This document shows positions 17,821-28,254 of a stretch of 64,000 nt of DNA, piece by piece. Under the pieces are notes generated by a model. It was not told the origin of the DNA, ran no database searches, and saw only the letters and a list, made by a program, of their open reading frames with translations. This DNA is from Streptomyces djakartensis (GTDB lineage Bacteria > Actinomycetota > Actinomycetes > Streptomycetales > Streptomycetaceae): assembly GCF_014651075.1 (NCBI RefSeq), contig NZ_BMWE01000003.1:1-64000 (forward strand), read 5' to 3'. A program made the position numbers and the translations under genes. Each line of letters begins with the position of its first letter. The first letter of the stretch is position 1.

Positions 17821-19623
17821 TCAGCCGCCGTACGCCCCCGAGGCCGTCAGACGCAGGGCCGTGTCGATCAGCGGCACGTGGCTGAAGGCCTGCGGGAAGT
17901 TGCCCACCTGACGCTGCAGGCGCGGGTCCCACTCCTCGGCCAGCAGGCCGAGGTCGTTGCGCAGGGACAGCAGCTTCTCGAAGAGCCTGCGGGCCTCGTC
18001 CACGCGGCCGATCATCGCCAGGTCGTCGGCCATCCAGAACGAGCAGGCCAGGAACGCGCCCTCGTCACCGGGCAGGCCGTCGACGCCCTCGTCGCCGCCC
18101 GAAGTCGGGTAGCGCAGGATGAATCCGTCCGGCGTGGACAGTTCCCGCTGGATCGCCTCGATGGTGCCGATGACCCGCTTGTCGTCCGGCGGCAGGAAGC
18201 CCATCTGCGGGATCAGCAGCAGGGAGGCGTCCAGCTCCTTCGAGCCGTAGGACTGCGTGAAGGTGTTGCGCTCCTTGTCGTAGCCCCGCTCGCACACGTC
18301 CCGGTGGATGTCGTCGCGCAGCTCCCGCCAGCGCTCCAGCGGGCCGTCCGCGTCGCCGGACTCGATCAGCTTGATGGTGCGGTCGACGGCGACCCAGGCC
18401 ATCACCTTGGAGTGCACGAAGTGGCGGCGCGGGCCGCGCACCTCCCAGATGCCCTCGTCCGGGTCCTGCCAGTGGTCCTCCAGGTAGCGGATCAGCTTCA
18501 GCTGGAGCAGCGAGGCGTAGTCGTTGCGGGCGAGGCCCGTCATGTGGGCCAGGTGCAGGGCCTCGGTGACCTCGCCGTAGACGTCCAGCTGGAGCTGGTG
18601 CGCGGCGCCGTTGCCGACCCGGACCGGGGTGGAGTTCTCGTAGCCCGGCAGCCAGTCGAGCTCCGCCTCGCCCAGCTCCCGCTCACCGGCGATGCCGTAC
18701 ATGATCTGGAGGTTCTCCGGGTCGCCGGCCACCGCCCGCAGCAGCCACTCGCGCCAGGCGCGGGCCTCCTCGCGGTAGCCGGTGCGCAGCAGCGAGGACA
18801 GGGTGATCGCCGCGTCGCGCAGCCAGGTGTAGCGGTAGTCCCAGTTGCGGACGCCGCCGATGTCCTCAGGCAGGGAGGTGGTGGGCGCGGCGACGATGCC
18901 GCCGGTCGGGGCGTACGTCAGGGCCTTCAGCGTGATCAGCGAGCGGACCACGGCCTCCCGGTAGGGCCCGTGGTACGTACAGTGGTCGACCCACTCGCGC
19001 CAGAAGTCCTCCGTCGCCTCCAGCGACTGCTCCGGCTCGGGCAGCGGCGGCGGCTCCTTGTGCGAGGGCTGCCAGGAGATCGTGAACGCGATCCGGTCAC
19101 CCGGCGCGACCGTGAAGTCCGCGTAGGTGGTCAGCGACTTGCCGTACGTCTCGGCGTGTGTGTCGAACCACACGGAGTCGGGGCCCGCGACGGCCACCGT
19201 CCGTCCCTCGTGCTTGTGCACCCACGGCACCACCCGCCCGTAGGAGAACCGCATCCGCAGCGCCGAGCGCATCGGCACCCGGCCCGAGACGCCCTCCACG
19301 ATCCGGATCAGCTGCGGTGCGCCGTCACGCGGCGGCATGAAATCCGTCACCCTGACCGTGCCCCGCTGGGTGTCCCACTCGGACTCCAGGATCAGCGAGT
19401 CACCGCGGTAGCTGCGCCGGGCGGCGGTGGGCGGCTCCTGGTCGGAGGCGTAAGCGGGGCCGAGCCGCCAGAAGCCGTGTTCCTCGTTGCCCAGCAGTCC
19501 GGCGAAGATGGCGTGCGAGTCGAAGCGGGGCAGGCACAGCCAGTCGACTGTCCCGTCCCGGCAGACCAGGGCAGCGGTCTGCATGTCTCCGATGAGTGCG
19601 TAATCTTCGATGCGCCCGGCCAC
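17821..19623 (-). CDS. Glycoside hydrolase family 15 protein (glucoamylase/trehalase-like)
   Basis: 600 residues. An N-terminal beta-sandwich (trehalase-like N domain) starts AGRIEDYALIGDMQTAALVCRDGTVDWLCLPRFDS. The (alpha/alpha)6 catalytic barrel follows with GGVRNWDYRYTWLRDAAI (the WDYRYTWLRDA block typical of actinobacterial GH15 enzymes), ENLQIMYGIAGERELGEAELDWLPGY in short segments and, late, LLAEEWDP. Related mycobacterial enzymes act as trehalases or glucan 1,4-alpha-glucosidases. No signal peptide, so an intracellular role. I chose GTG 19623 because GGAG lies 6 nt upstream; ATG 19683 would add 20 residues without a ribosome site. Confidence 0.9.
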   Translation of the reverse strand: MAGRIEDYALIGDMQTAALVCRDGTVDWLCLPRFDSHAIFAGLLGNEEHGFWRLGPAYASDQEPPTAARRSYRGDSLILESEWDTQRGTVRVTDFMPPRDGAPQLIRIVEGVSGRVPMRSALRMRFSYGRVVPWVHKHEGRTVAVAGPDSVWFDTHAETYGKSLTTYADFTVAPGDRIAFTISWQPSHKEPPPLPEPEQSLEATEDFWREWVDHCTYHGPYREAVVRSLITLKALTYAPTGGIVAAPTTSLPEDIGGVRNWDYRYTWLRDAAITLSSLLRTGYREEARAWREWLLRAVAGDPENLQIMYGIAGERELGEAELDWLPGYENSTPVRVGNGAAHQLQLDVYGEVTEALHLAHMTGLARNDYASLLQLKLIRYLEDHWQDPDEGIWEVRGPRRHFVHSKVMAWVAVDRTIKLIESGDADGPLERWRELRDDIHRDVCERGYDKERNTFTQSYGSKELDASLLLIPQMGFLPPDDKRVIGTIEAIQRELSTPDGFILRYPTSGGDEGVDGLPGDEGAFLACSFWMADDLAMIGRVDEARRLFEKLLSLRNDLGLLAEEWDPRLQRQVGNFPQAFSHVPLIDTALRLTASGAYGG

Positions 19624-20141
19624 GTGCAACTCCAGTCGAACGGCCACGTCACCCCGCGAGGGGGCTGTCGCTAGTGCGGTCAAGGGGGGTTTTCAGCAGT
19701 CTTGCAGTGCGTCGCTGAGCGATGAAGCAAAACAGGTCGCCCGGCCGTGAGGCAAAGCGCCAACTGTTGCTCAACGAACTGACGAGCTCACCTTGTTCCG
19801 GTGCTTACGGGCGGGGGGTGGTGCCGTTGGGCCGGGCGCGCTCGGCAGTGAGTGTCCGAGCAGGATACGACGCACGCAGATGATCTGTGTGCCGCTTCCG
19901 GCAAGGCGGGTACGCCGAACGAGTGAGCAAGGGGTGAGAAACGGGTAACTGGGGTCACTTCCGTGTCGGTGCGTGCGCGGAGGGTGGCCGGAAGCCATCG
20001 CCCCGAGGCGCTGATACGCTGGTAGCCCGTGGACCGGTGGGCAGCAAACCCCCGAACCGCAGCGAAGGCAGCCCCCGGAAATCTCCGGCAGGCGGCCGCA
20101 CCGCACCCCCAGACCGCGACCACGGGAGCCCCGTCTTGGCC
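19624..20141. other. Divergent control region between GH15 gene and pyrG
   Basis: About 520 bp of non-coding DNA with a locally higher A+T content than the genes. TACGCT at 20015-20020 could be a -10 box for pyrG, but I cannot find a fitting -35. I see no pyrG attenuator or known riboswitch. Confidence 0.4.
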
Positions 20142-21800
<1,659 letters not shown>

Positions 21801-21819
21801 CACACCAGTTGTACGGTGG

Positions 21820-21857
21820 CCGGGGTGCATCCCTTCAAAGGGTGTGCACCCCGGTTT
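21820..21857 (+). terminator. pyrG terminator
   Basis: Inverted repeat CGGGGTGCATCCCTT / AAGGGTGTGCACCCCG with one bulged base, followed by GTTTCGTT. It lies 20 nt after the pyrG stop and before the NUDIX gene, so NUDIX expression may rely on read-through or its own promoter. Confidence 0.75.
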
Positions 21858-21896
21858 CGTTCCGGCAGGTCGCGCAGGGCACGTGGAAGGACAGGC

Positions 21897-22523
21897 ATGA
21901 CGATCAAGGACACCCCGGAGGAGTGGGAGATCCGGGCGACGGACACCCCCTTCGTGGGCAACAAGACCTCCGTCCGCACCGACGACGTGGTCATGCCCGA
22001 CGGCACCGTGGTCGGCCGGGACTACCAGGTCCACCCCGGCTCCGTGGCCGTCCTCGCCCTCGACGAGGCCGACCGCGTCCTCGTCCTGCGCCAGTACCGC
22101 CACCCCGTGCGCCACAAGCTGTGGGAGATCCCGGCCGGCCTGCTCGACGTCCCCGGCGAGAACCCGTTGCACGCCGCGCAGCGCGAGCTGTACGAGGAGG
22201 CCCACGTCAAGGCCGAGGACTGGCGGGTGCTGACCGACGTCTACACCACGCCCGGCGGCTGCGACGAGGCGGTACGGATCTTCCTGGCGCGTGAGCTGTC
22301 CGAGGCCGACGGCGAGCGGTTCGCGGTCGAGGAGGAAGAGGCCGACATGGAACTCGACCGGGTGCCGGTCGAGGACCTGGTCCGGGGCGTGCTGGCGGGG
22401 GAGCTGCACAACAACTGCCTGGTGGTGGGCGTGCTGTCGCTGGTCGCCGCGCGCGGCGGTGACGGCCTGGACGCGCTGCGCCCCGCTCAGGCGCCGTGGC
22501 CCGCGCGTCCGTTCGAGGCATAG
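21897..22523 (+). CDS. NUDIX hydrolase (ADP-ribose pyrophosphatase type)
   Basis: 208 residues. The Nudix box is GLLDVPGENPLHAAQRELYEEA (read as G-x5-E-x7-REL-x-EE, about residues 80-103). Before it is VLRQYRHPVRHKLWEIPAGL, the RQYR/WEIPAG pattern of ADP-ribose pyrophosphatases; after it is YTTPGGCDEAVRIFLA. It probably cleaves ADP-ribose to AMP and ribose-5-phosphate. The start ATG 21897 follows GGAAGGA. It lies directly after pyrG, a usual pairing in streptomycetes. The family also removes other nucleoside diphosphates, so the substrate is inference. Confidence 0.92.
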   Translation: MTIKDTPEEWEIRATDTPFVGNKTSVRTDDVVMPDGTVVGRDYQVHPGSVAVLALDEADRVLVLRQYRHPVRHKLWEIPAGLLDVPGENPLHAAQRELYEEAHVKAEDWRVLTDVYTTPGGCDEAVRIFLARELSEADGERFAVEEEEADMELDRVPVEDLVRGVLAGELHNNCLVVGVLSLVAARGGDGLDALRPAQAPWPARPFEA

Positions 22524-22590
22524 GCGCTCCGCTGGTGGTGCCGGGACGGGGCCGCAGAGGCCGTCGGCCGGGTGCGGCGGCGTCGTGGTT

Positions 22591-22628
22591 TGTCGCGCAG
22601 TTCCCCGCGCCCCTGCGGGGGCGCGACC
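22591..22628. repeat. Intergenic GCGCAGTTCCCCGCGCC element, copy 2 (hairpin)
   Basis: GTCGCGCAGTTCCCCGCGCC continues into CCTGCGGGGGCGCGAC, giving nested inverted repeats (GTCGCGC with GCGCGAC, and GCGCCCC with GGGGGCGC). It is the complete form of the element seen at 10291 and probably acts as the terminator of the NUDIX gene. Confidence 0.75.
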
Positions 22629-22789
22629 GTGACGCCGTCAGTCCTACGATGTGCTGATCCGATCGGGGGATGCGTCCGCCGTGCCCGCCGTGCTCCTCCG
22701 GGAACGTTGCAGAGCGTGAACTAGGCTCTGAGCACGCCCGCACCGGAGTCCCGGCGGGCTCGCAGGTGCGGTGGACGGGAGTGTGGCCC

Positions 22790-24838
22790 GTGACGGATCA
22801 GGTCGTGGAGACAGGCGACGTGCGGCTGACCGGGCACGCAGCGGGGGACAGTCGGTTCCTCGGCCGCACGCGGGAGTTGAAGGAACTGCGCGCCGACATC
22901 GAACGCGCCGGACTCGACACCCTGGCAGGACGCAAACCGCCACGCGCCCGTGTGCTGCTCATCGCCGGCCGGCCCGGCTCCGGACGCACCGCACTCGCCG
23001 AGGAGCTCGCGCGACAGGTCGCCGGCCGATACCCGGACGGCGTGCTGCGCGCCCGGCTGACCGACGCCGACGGCACCCCCGTGCCCGTCGAACGCACCGC
23101 ACGGGACCTGCTCGCCGCTCTGGACGAGGACGCCCCGGCCGGAGCCGGCGAAGACGACCTCACCGACGCCCTGCGCACCGCCCTGGCCGACCGCCGGGCC
23201 CTGCTCCTGCTGGACGACGCGGCCGACGCCGGGCAGGTCGGCGCCCTCCTGCCGGACTCCCCGGACTGCCTGGTCGTCGCGGTCTCCGAAGGCCCGCTGA
23301 CCGGCATCCCGGACGTCCGCCCCTGCACGCTGGGCGGGCTGGACGCCAAGTCCGGGGTGGAGCTGCTGTCCCGGTACACCGGCTCGGTCCGCATCACCGT
23401 CGACCCCCGGGCCGCCGAGGGCCTCGCCGAGGAGTGCCAGGGGCAGCCGGCCGCGCTGATGCTGGCGGGCGGCTGGCTCGCCGCCCGCCCCAAGGCGGCC
23501 GTCTCCGACCTCGCCAAGCAGCTGCGCGCCGAGGACGACGAGGGCACCGCGCTGAGCCGGGTCTTCCGCCTCGCCTACGCCGCCCTGCCCGCCACCGCGG
23601 CACGGGTGCTGCGCCTGCTCGCGCTCGCTCCGGCCGGACTCGTCGACCCGCAGAGCGCCTCCGCGCTGGCAGGCTGCTCGGTCGGCAGCGCCCGCGCCAC
23701 CCTGGACGACTTCGTCGCCCTCGGCTTCCTGCACGCGGTGGACTCACCGCTGCCCCAGTACGAGGTACCCGGCTGCCTGCACCCGTTGCTCCGCGTTCTC
23801 GTCGAGCACCACGAGCGCCCGGCCGAGCGCCGCCTGGCCGGCGCTCGCATGCTGGAGCGGACGGTACGGCTGCTCCAGTCCTGCCGGGTGATCACCGAGA
23901 CCGACAGCCCCCAGGCCCGCCAGAAACTGCTCGACATGCCGCGAGCCCTGCGCTTCCCCACCCCGCGGGCAGCCGCCGAGTGGCTGCGTCTGACCCGGCC
24001 CGCCCTGCTGGCCTCGGCCCGGCTCGCGGTCGCCGACGGAGAGCTGGACACGCTGGCCCGGCGGCTGATGTCCCAGCTGGTGCGGGCGATGGTGGCACAC
24101 GTCGGCACCCAGGCGGCGGCGCCCGACCTGTACGTCATCCACAACCTGGTCCTCGACGTGGCCGAGCGCCGGAACCTGCCCCGCGAGCGGGCCGCCGCCC
24201 TGCTCAACCTGGGCGACCTCGACGCCCGGACCGGCCGCACGGACGACGCGCTGGGGCGCTACCGGGCCGCGCTGGACGCCGGACGTGAGGTGAACGACCC
24301 GTACGCGACCGGGCGCGCGATGGAATCCGTGGGCGGCGCGTACCTGGAGCTCGGTGACTTCGACCGGGCCGCCGACTGGTTCGGCCGGGCCCTGGCCGAG
24401 CGGCTCGCCCGGGGCGAGCGGGCGGACGCGGCGCGGCTGTACGGGCGGATCGCCGCCGCCCACACCTATGCCGGCCGCTACGGCGAGGCCCTGCGGAACT
24501 GGCGGTCTGCCATCGCCGGGCACCGCAAGCTGGGGGACGTGGCCGCCCAGGCGCGGGCCATGAGCGAACTGGCGCGGGTCCAGGAGTACGCGGGCCGCCC
24601 CGAGGAGTCGCTGCGCAGCTGCCGGGAGGCCGTGGAGTGGGCGCGGCGAGCGGACGACACGCGGTTGCAGGCCGCGCTGCACCTGCGGATCGCCGACACG
24701 CTCGAGCGCCTCGGTGATCCCGCGTCCGCGGGCCTGCACCGGGGCGCCGCCGAGCGGCTGCTCGGCGAAGAGCCGGACGACGCCGTGGAGACCGACAAAG
24801 CCCTGGTCGGGGACTCCAAACCGGAAACATCGCCCTGA
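22790..24838 (+). CDS. STAND-like NTPase with tetratricopeptide repeats (AfsR-like, no DNA-binding domain)
   Basis: 682 residues. An NB-ARC-like ATPase domain occupies about residues 25-270: FLGRTRELKELRADI, P-loop LLIAGRPGSGRTALAEELA, Walker B RRALLLLDDAAD. A winged-helix-like part (about 270-390) leads into at least four TPRs (about 470-650, e.g. AYLELGDFDRAADWFGRALAERL). This is the AfsR/SARP arrangement without the N-terminal DNA-binding domain. The P-loop has Arg where Lys is normal (GSGRT). GTG 22790 is chosen with GGGAG at 22777-22781; the longer frame to 22670 has no ribosome site. TAGGCT at 22722-22727 may be a -10 box. Partner and signal unknown. Confidence 0.8.
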   Translation: MTDQVVETGDVRLTGHAAGDSRFLGRTRELKELRADIERAGLDTLAGRKPPRARVLLIAGRPGSGRTALAEELARQVAGRYPDGVLRARLTDADGTPVPVERTARDLLAALDEDAPAGAGEDDLTDALRTALADRRALLLLDDAADAGQVGALLPDSPDCLVVAVSEGPLTGIPDVRPCTLGGLDAKSGVELLSRYTGSVRITVDPRAAEGLAEECQGQPAALMLAGGWLAARPKAAVSDLAKQLRAEDDEGTALSRVFRLAYAALPATAARVLRLLALAPAGLVDPQSASALAGCSVGSARATLDDFVALGFLHAVDSPLPQYEVPGCLHPLLRVLVEHHERPAERRLAGARMLERTVRLLQSCRVITETDSPQARQKLLDMPRALRFPTPRAAAEWLRLTRPALLASARLAVADGELDTLARRLMSQLVRAMVAHVGTQAAAPDLYVIHNLVLDVAERRNLPRERAAALLNLGDLDARTGRTDDALGRYRAALDAGREVNDPYATGRAMESVGGAYLELGDFDRAADWFGRALAERLARGERADAARLYGRIAAAHTYAGRYGEALRNWRSAIAGHRKLGDVAAQARAMSELARVQEYAGRPEESLRSCREAVEWARRADDTRLQAALHLRIADTLERLGDPASAGLHRGAAERLLGEEPDDAVETDKALVGDSKPETSP

Positions 24839-24856
24839 CGCCTGCGAAATCCGCAG

Positions 24857-24879
24857 TACATCCGCTGAAGATTGATGTA
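24857..24879. promoter_or_regulatory. TACATC..GATGTA inverted repeat upstream of ald
   Basis: Six-base arms 11 nt apart inside an A+T-rich patch (24857-24890), after the NTPase gene and 141 nt before the ald start. It could be an operator for ald or a weak terminator. AldR-type control of ald is known in mycobacteria; no link is shown here. Confidence 0.35.
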
Positions 24880-25020
24880 ATGAAAGGCTAGACAGCGGGA
24901 ACACCTTCATTAGACTGGCTCCGCCGCACGTTCTCCTGCGGTCTCTCCCGGTGTGCCCGTACGTGCCCGGGTATGTCTACTAATGCCCCCATACCCTCTG
25001 AGCCAAGGACCGTGATCGAC

Positions 25021-26136
25021 GTGAAGGTCGGCATCCCCCGCGAGGTCAAGAACAACGAGTTCCGGGTGGCCATCACCCCCGCCGGCGTGAACGAGCTGGT
25101 GCGCCACGGCCACCAGGTCGTCATCGAGCGCGGCGCCGGCGTCGGCTCCTCGATCCCCGACACCGAGTACGTCACCGCCGGCGCGCAGATCCTGGACACC
25201 GCCGACGAGGTCTGGGCCGCCGCCGACCTGCTGCTCAAGGTCAAGGAGCCCATCGCTGAGGAGTACCACCGCCTCCGCAAGGACCAGACACTCTTCACCT
25301 ACCTGCACCTGGCCGCATCCAAGGAGTGCACGGACGCCCTCCTGGAGTCCGGCACCACGGCGATCGCGTACGAGACGGTCGAGCTGCCCAACCGCGCCCT
25401 GCCGCTGCTCGCGCCGATGTCCGAGGTCGCGGGCCGGCTCGCCCCGCAGGTCGGCGCCTACCACCTGATGCGCGCCAACGGCGGCCGGGGCGTGCTGCCC
25501 GGCGGCGTCCCCGGTGTGCCGGCCGGCCGCGCCGTCGTCATCGGCGGCGGCGTCTCCGGCTGGCAGGCGGCGCAGATCGCCATCGGCCTGGGCTTCCACG
25601 TGACCCTGCTCGACAAGGACGTCAACAAGCTCCGCGAGGCGGACAAGATCTTCGGCACGAAGATCCAGACCGTGGTCTCCAACGCCCTCGAACTCGAGAA
25701 GGCCTGCCTGGAGGCCGACCTCGTCGTCGGCGCCGTGCTGGTCCCGGGCGCCAAGGCCCCGAAGCTGGTCACCAACGAGCTCGTCTCCCGCATGAAGCCC
25801 GGAAGTGTCCTTGTCGACATCGCGATCGACCAGGGCGGCTGCTTCGAGGACTCCCGTCCGACCACCCACGCCGAGCCGACCTTCCAGGTCCACGACTCGG
25901 TCTTCTACTGCGTCGCCAACATGCCCGGCGCCGTGCCCAACACCTCCACCTACGCGCTGACCAACGCCACGCTGCCCTACATCGTGGAGCTGGCCAACCA
26001 CGGCTGGGCGGACGCCCTGCGCCGCGACCCGGCGCTGGCCAAGGGCCTCAACACCCATGACGGCAAGGTCGTTTACCGCGAGGTCGCCGAGGCGCACGGC
26101 GCGGAGCACGTGGAGCTGTCCTCGCTGCTCGGCTGA
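25021..26136 (+). CDS. ald: Alanine dehydrogenase
   Basis: 371 residues, exactly the usual length of L-alanine dehydrogenase. It begins [20 protein letters not shown], and has [12 protein letters not shown] (pyruvate-binding Lys), THLHLA-type YLHLAASKE with the catalytic His, and the NAD site [17 protein letters not shown] followed by DKD. It interconverts L-alanine and pyruvate plus ammonia with NAD. GTG 25021 is 11 nt after AAGGA (25005-25009); GTG 25012 and ATG 24973 are alternatives. It is monocistronic, with a hairpin after it. Confidence 0.94.
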   Translation: MKVGIPREVKNNEFRVAITPAGVNELVRHGHQVVIERGAGVGSSIPDTEYVTAGAQILDTADEVWAAADLLLKVKEPIAEEYHRLRKDQTLFTYLHLAASKECTDALLESGTTAIAYETVELPNRALPLLAPMSEVAGRLAPQVGAYHLMRANGGRGVLPGGVPGVPAGRAVVIGGGVSGWQAAQIAIGLGFHVTLLDKDVNKLREADKIFGTKIQTVVSNALELEKACLEADLVVGAVLVPGAKAPKLVTNELVSRMKPGSVLVDIAIDQGGCFEDSRPTTHAEPTFQVHDSVFYCVANMPGAVPNTSTYALTNATLPYIVELANHGWADALRRDPALAKGLNTHDGKVVYREVAEAHGAEHVELSSLLG

Positions 26137-26216
26137 GTGCGTGTGACGGTAAGTCAACCAAGTCACCAGAAGGCAAAGGCGATACGTCAACACAGGTCGT
26201 CAACGCCGCACGTCCG

Positions 26217-26243
26217 GCCGGACCTTGCCCGACAAGGTCCGGC
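26217..26243 (+). terminator. Hairpin downstream of ald
   Basis: A perfect 11-bp inverted repeat GCCGGACCTTG / CAAGGTCCGGC with a 5-nt loop, 81 nt after the ald stop. No T-run follows, as is common in Streptomyces. It separates ald from the ParA-condensin operon. Confidence 0.7.
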
Positions 26244-26404
26244 TGAATGTGTGTATGGTCACTTCGCGGTTCTCGGGCAACTCGCCTCGAACGTAACCCT
26301 TCAACCGATTCGCACACCGGTGAAACCTGCCGTGCGACGGCCGTACGCCCTTGACAGCGGGATGTTTCATTGCCGACACATCGGGCCGGGTCCGGCGGAT
26401 TGTG

Positions 26405-26434
26405 TTGCTGCGGACGCCCGACACGCCATAGAGT
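26405..26434 (+). promoter_or_regulatory. Candidate promoter of the ParA-scpAB operon
   Basis: TTGCTG (26405-26410), an 18-nt spacer and TAGAGT (26429-26434) fit a vegetative sigma promoter. It lies 73 nt before the GTG of the ParA-like gene, which itself has a near-perfect AAGGAGGT at 26489-26496. Confidence 0.45.
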
Positions 26435-26506
26435 CGCCAACCGTCGGCATGGTGCCACGCTGACCTGTCTAGAAGTTTCCTGGTCACCAAGGAGGTAAGA
26501 CGACTT

Positions 26507-27676
26507 GTGAATGAGTCGACATTTACTCCCGGGGGTGGCCAACCAGGAATGCCCGCACGGGACCAGGCGCCCGCGGGGTTCGCGGCTGTCGGCTCCGTCG
26601 CTGTGCGCACCTTCGCAGCCCACCAGAGTCAGCAGACGACTCACACTGCACACCAGAAGATGGATGGCCATCACGTGAACGCCATGGCCGGCGACGGAAG
26701 TGGCGCGCCCCACAACCACTTCGCCGACTACGACGAACTGCCCGAGGGGCACTTCTACGACCCCGACGCGGAGTACGAGCCCGACCCCGAGTACGCGGCC
26801 ACGCTCGCGCCCGACGCGGCCAGACAGCGCCGGGAGCGTATCGGCCCGACCGGGCGCCCGCTGCCGTACTTCCCGATCCCGGGCCCGCTGGGCGACCACG
26901 GACCCGCGAAGATCATCGCGATGTGCAACCAGAAGGGCGGCGTCGGCAAGACGACGTCGACCATCAACCTGGGCGCCGCGCTCGCGGAGTACGGACGCCG
27001 GGTGCTGCTCGTGGACTTCGACCCGCAGGGCGCGCTGTCGGTCGGACTCGGCGTCAACCCGATGGAACTCGACCTCACCGTCTACAACCTGCTCATGGAG
27101 CGGGGGATGGCGGCCGACGAGGTGCTGCTGAAGACGGCGGTCCCCAACATGGACCTGCTGCCCAGCAACATCGACCTGTCGGCGGCCGAGGTCCAGCTGG
27201 TCTCCGAGGTCGCCCGCGAGTCGACCCTGCAGCGCGCCCTGAAGCCGCTGCTGGACGACTACGACTTCATCGTCATCGACTGCCAGCCCTCACTCGGCCT
27301 GCTCACGGTCAACGCCCTGACGGCCGCGCACAAGGTGATCGTGCCGCTGGAGTGCGAGTTCTTCGCGCTGCGCGGTGTGGCCCTGCTGACGGAGACCATC
27401 GAGAAGGTCCAGGAACGGCTCAACCCCGACCTGGAGCTCGACGGGATCCTCGCCACGATGTACGACTCGCGCACCGTGCACAGCCGTGAGGTGCTCGCGC
27501 GTGTCGTCGAGGCGTTCGACGACCACGTCTACCACACGGTCATCGGGCGCACGGTCCGCTTCCCGGAGACCACCGTCGCCGGTGAGCCGATCACCACGTA
27601 CGCCTCCAACTCCGTCGGTGCCGCCGCCTACCGCCAGCTCGCCAGGGAGGTGCTCGCCCGGTGTCACGCCGAGTGA
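26507..27676 (+). CDS. ParA family ATPase with N-terminal extension
   Basis: 389 residues. The ParA/MinD core starts near residue 137: AKIIAMCNQKGGVGKTTSTINLG (deviant Walker A KGGVGKTT), then LVDFDPQGALSVGLG, DYDFIVIDCQPSLG and VPLECEFFALRGV. Before it is a roughly 135-residue extension, low-complexity then acidic (YDPDAEYEPDPEYAATLAPD). The start GTG 26507 sits 10 nt after AAGGAGGT. This is not the oriC-linked ParA, because no parB, gid or rnpA is nearby. It heads an operon with a putative DNA-binding protein and the condensin subunits ScpA and ScpB, so a role in chromosome organisation is likely by context. Confidence 0.9.
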   Translation: MNESTFTPGGGQPGMPARDQAPAGFAAVGSVAVRTFAAHQSQQTTHTAHQKMDGHHVNAMAGDGSGAPHNHFADYDELPEGHFYDPDAEYEPDPEYAATLAPDAARQRRERIGPTGRPLPYFPIPGPLGDHGPAKIIAMCNQKGGVGKTTSTINLGAALAEYGRRVLLVDFDPQGALSVGLGVNPMELDLTVYNLLMERGMAADEVLLKTAVPNMDLLPSNIDLSAAEVQLVSEVARESTLQRALKPLLDDYDFIVIDCQPSLGLLTVNALTAAHKVIVPLECEFFALRGVALLTETIEKVQERLNPDLELDGILATMYDSRTVHSREVLARVVEAFDDHVYHTVIGRTVRFPETTVAGEPITTYASNSVGAAAYRQLAREVLARCHAE

Positions 27677-28236
27677 GTCTGCCGGGGGCCGACGAACTCT
27701 TCCGTACGACAGGGGGGATGGGGCTGCAGTCGTCCACGCCCAGGCGACAGGCGGGCGGCGACGCCCGGGTGCCCGCTCCGGCGGCAGAGGGCGACACGGC
27801 GGCAGCGGCCGCGGACGACGCACCGCAGTCGGTGCCCGCGCAGGGCGGTGACGGCGAGGGCCCGGAGCATGTCGCGGCGGACGCGGAGCAGGTCGAGGCC
27901 GGGGAGTCCCGCAGCCGCTCCGGCTCGGGCCGTCGGCAGGCGGCGCAGGAAGGCTCCGCCGCCGGTGCCGCCGCTGCCGCCGCGGCGCCACGCAAGCGCG
28001 GGCGGGCCGCCGCACGCCGCCCCAGTGGCCGTGAACGGCACGACGAGAAGATCACGGTGTACGTGTCGGCCGAGGAGCTCATGGATCTGGAGCACGCCCG
28101 TCTCGTGCTCCGCGGCGAGCACGGCCTCGCCGTCGACCGCGGCCGCATCGTCCGCGAGGCGGTCGCCGTGGTCCTCGCCGACCTGGAGACCCGCGGAGAA
28201 GCAAGCATCCTCGTACGACGGCTGCGCGGGCGGTAG
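27661..28236 (+). CDS. Putative ribbon-helix-helix DNA-binding partner of ParA
   Basis: 191 residues. Residues 1-125 are Ala/Gly/Arg-rich and likely disordered, with a basic stretch (RKRGRAAARRPSGRER). The last 65 residues look folded: DEKITVYVSAEELMDLEHARLVL, then VDRGRIVREAVAVVLADLE. That is a beta strand followed by two helices as in ribbon-helix-helix proteins (inference by pattern only). GTG 27661 overlaps the end of the ParA-like gene by 16 bp, so the two are coupled. It takes the place where a ParB or centromere-binding protein would be expected. Not a recognised named family. Confidence 0.72.
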   Translation: MSRRVSLPGADELFRTTGGMGLQSSTPRRQAGGDARVPAPAAEGDTAAAAADDAPQSVPAQGGDGEGPEHVAADAEQVEAGESRSRSGSGRRQAAQEGSAAGAAAAAAAPRKRGRAAARRPSGRERHDEKITVYVSAEELMDLEHARLVLRGEHGLAVDRGRIVREAVAVVLADLETRGEASILVRRLRGR

Positions 28237-28254
28237 CGATAACCTGCGGGGGCC

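Noticed and set aside
26200..26610. Minus-strand ORF (136 aa) between ald and the ParA-like gene
   Set aside because: It crosses a hairpin and the start of the ParA-like gene in antisense, has no ribosome site and no recognisable domain.
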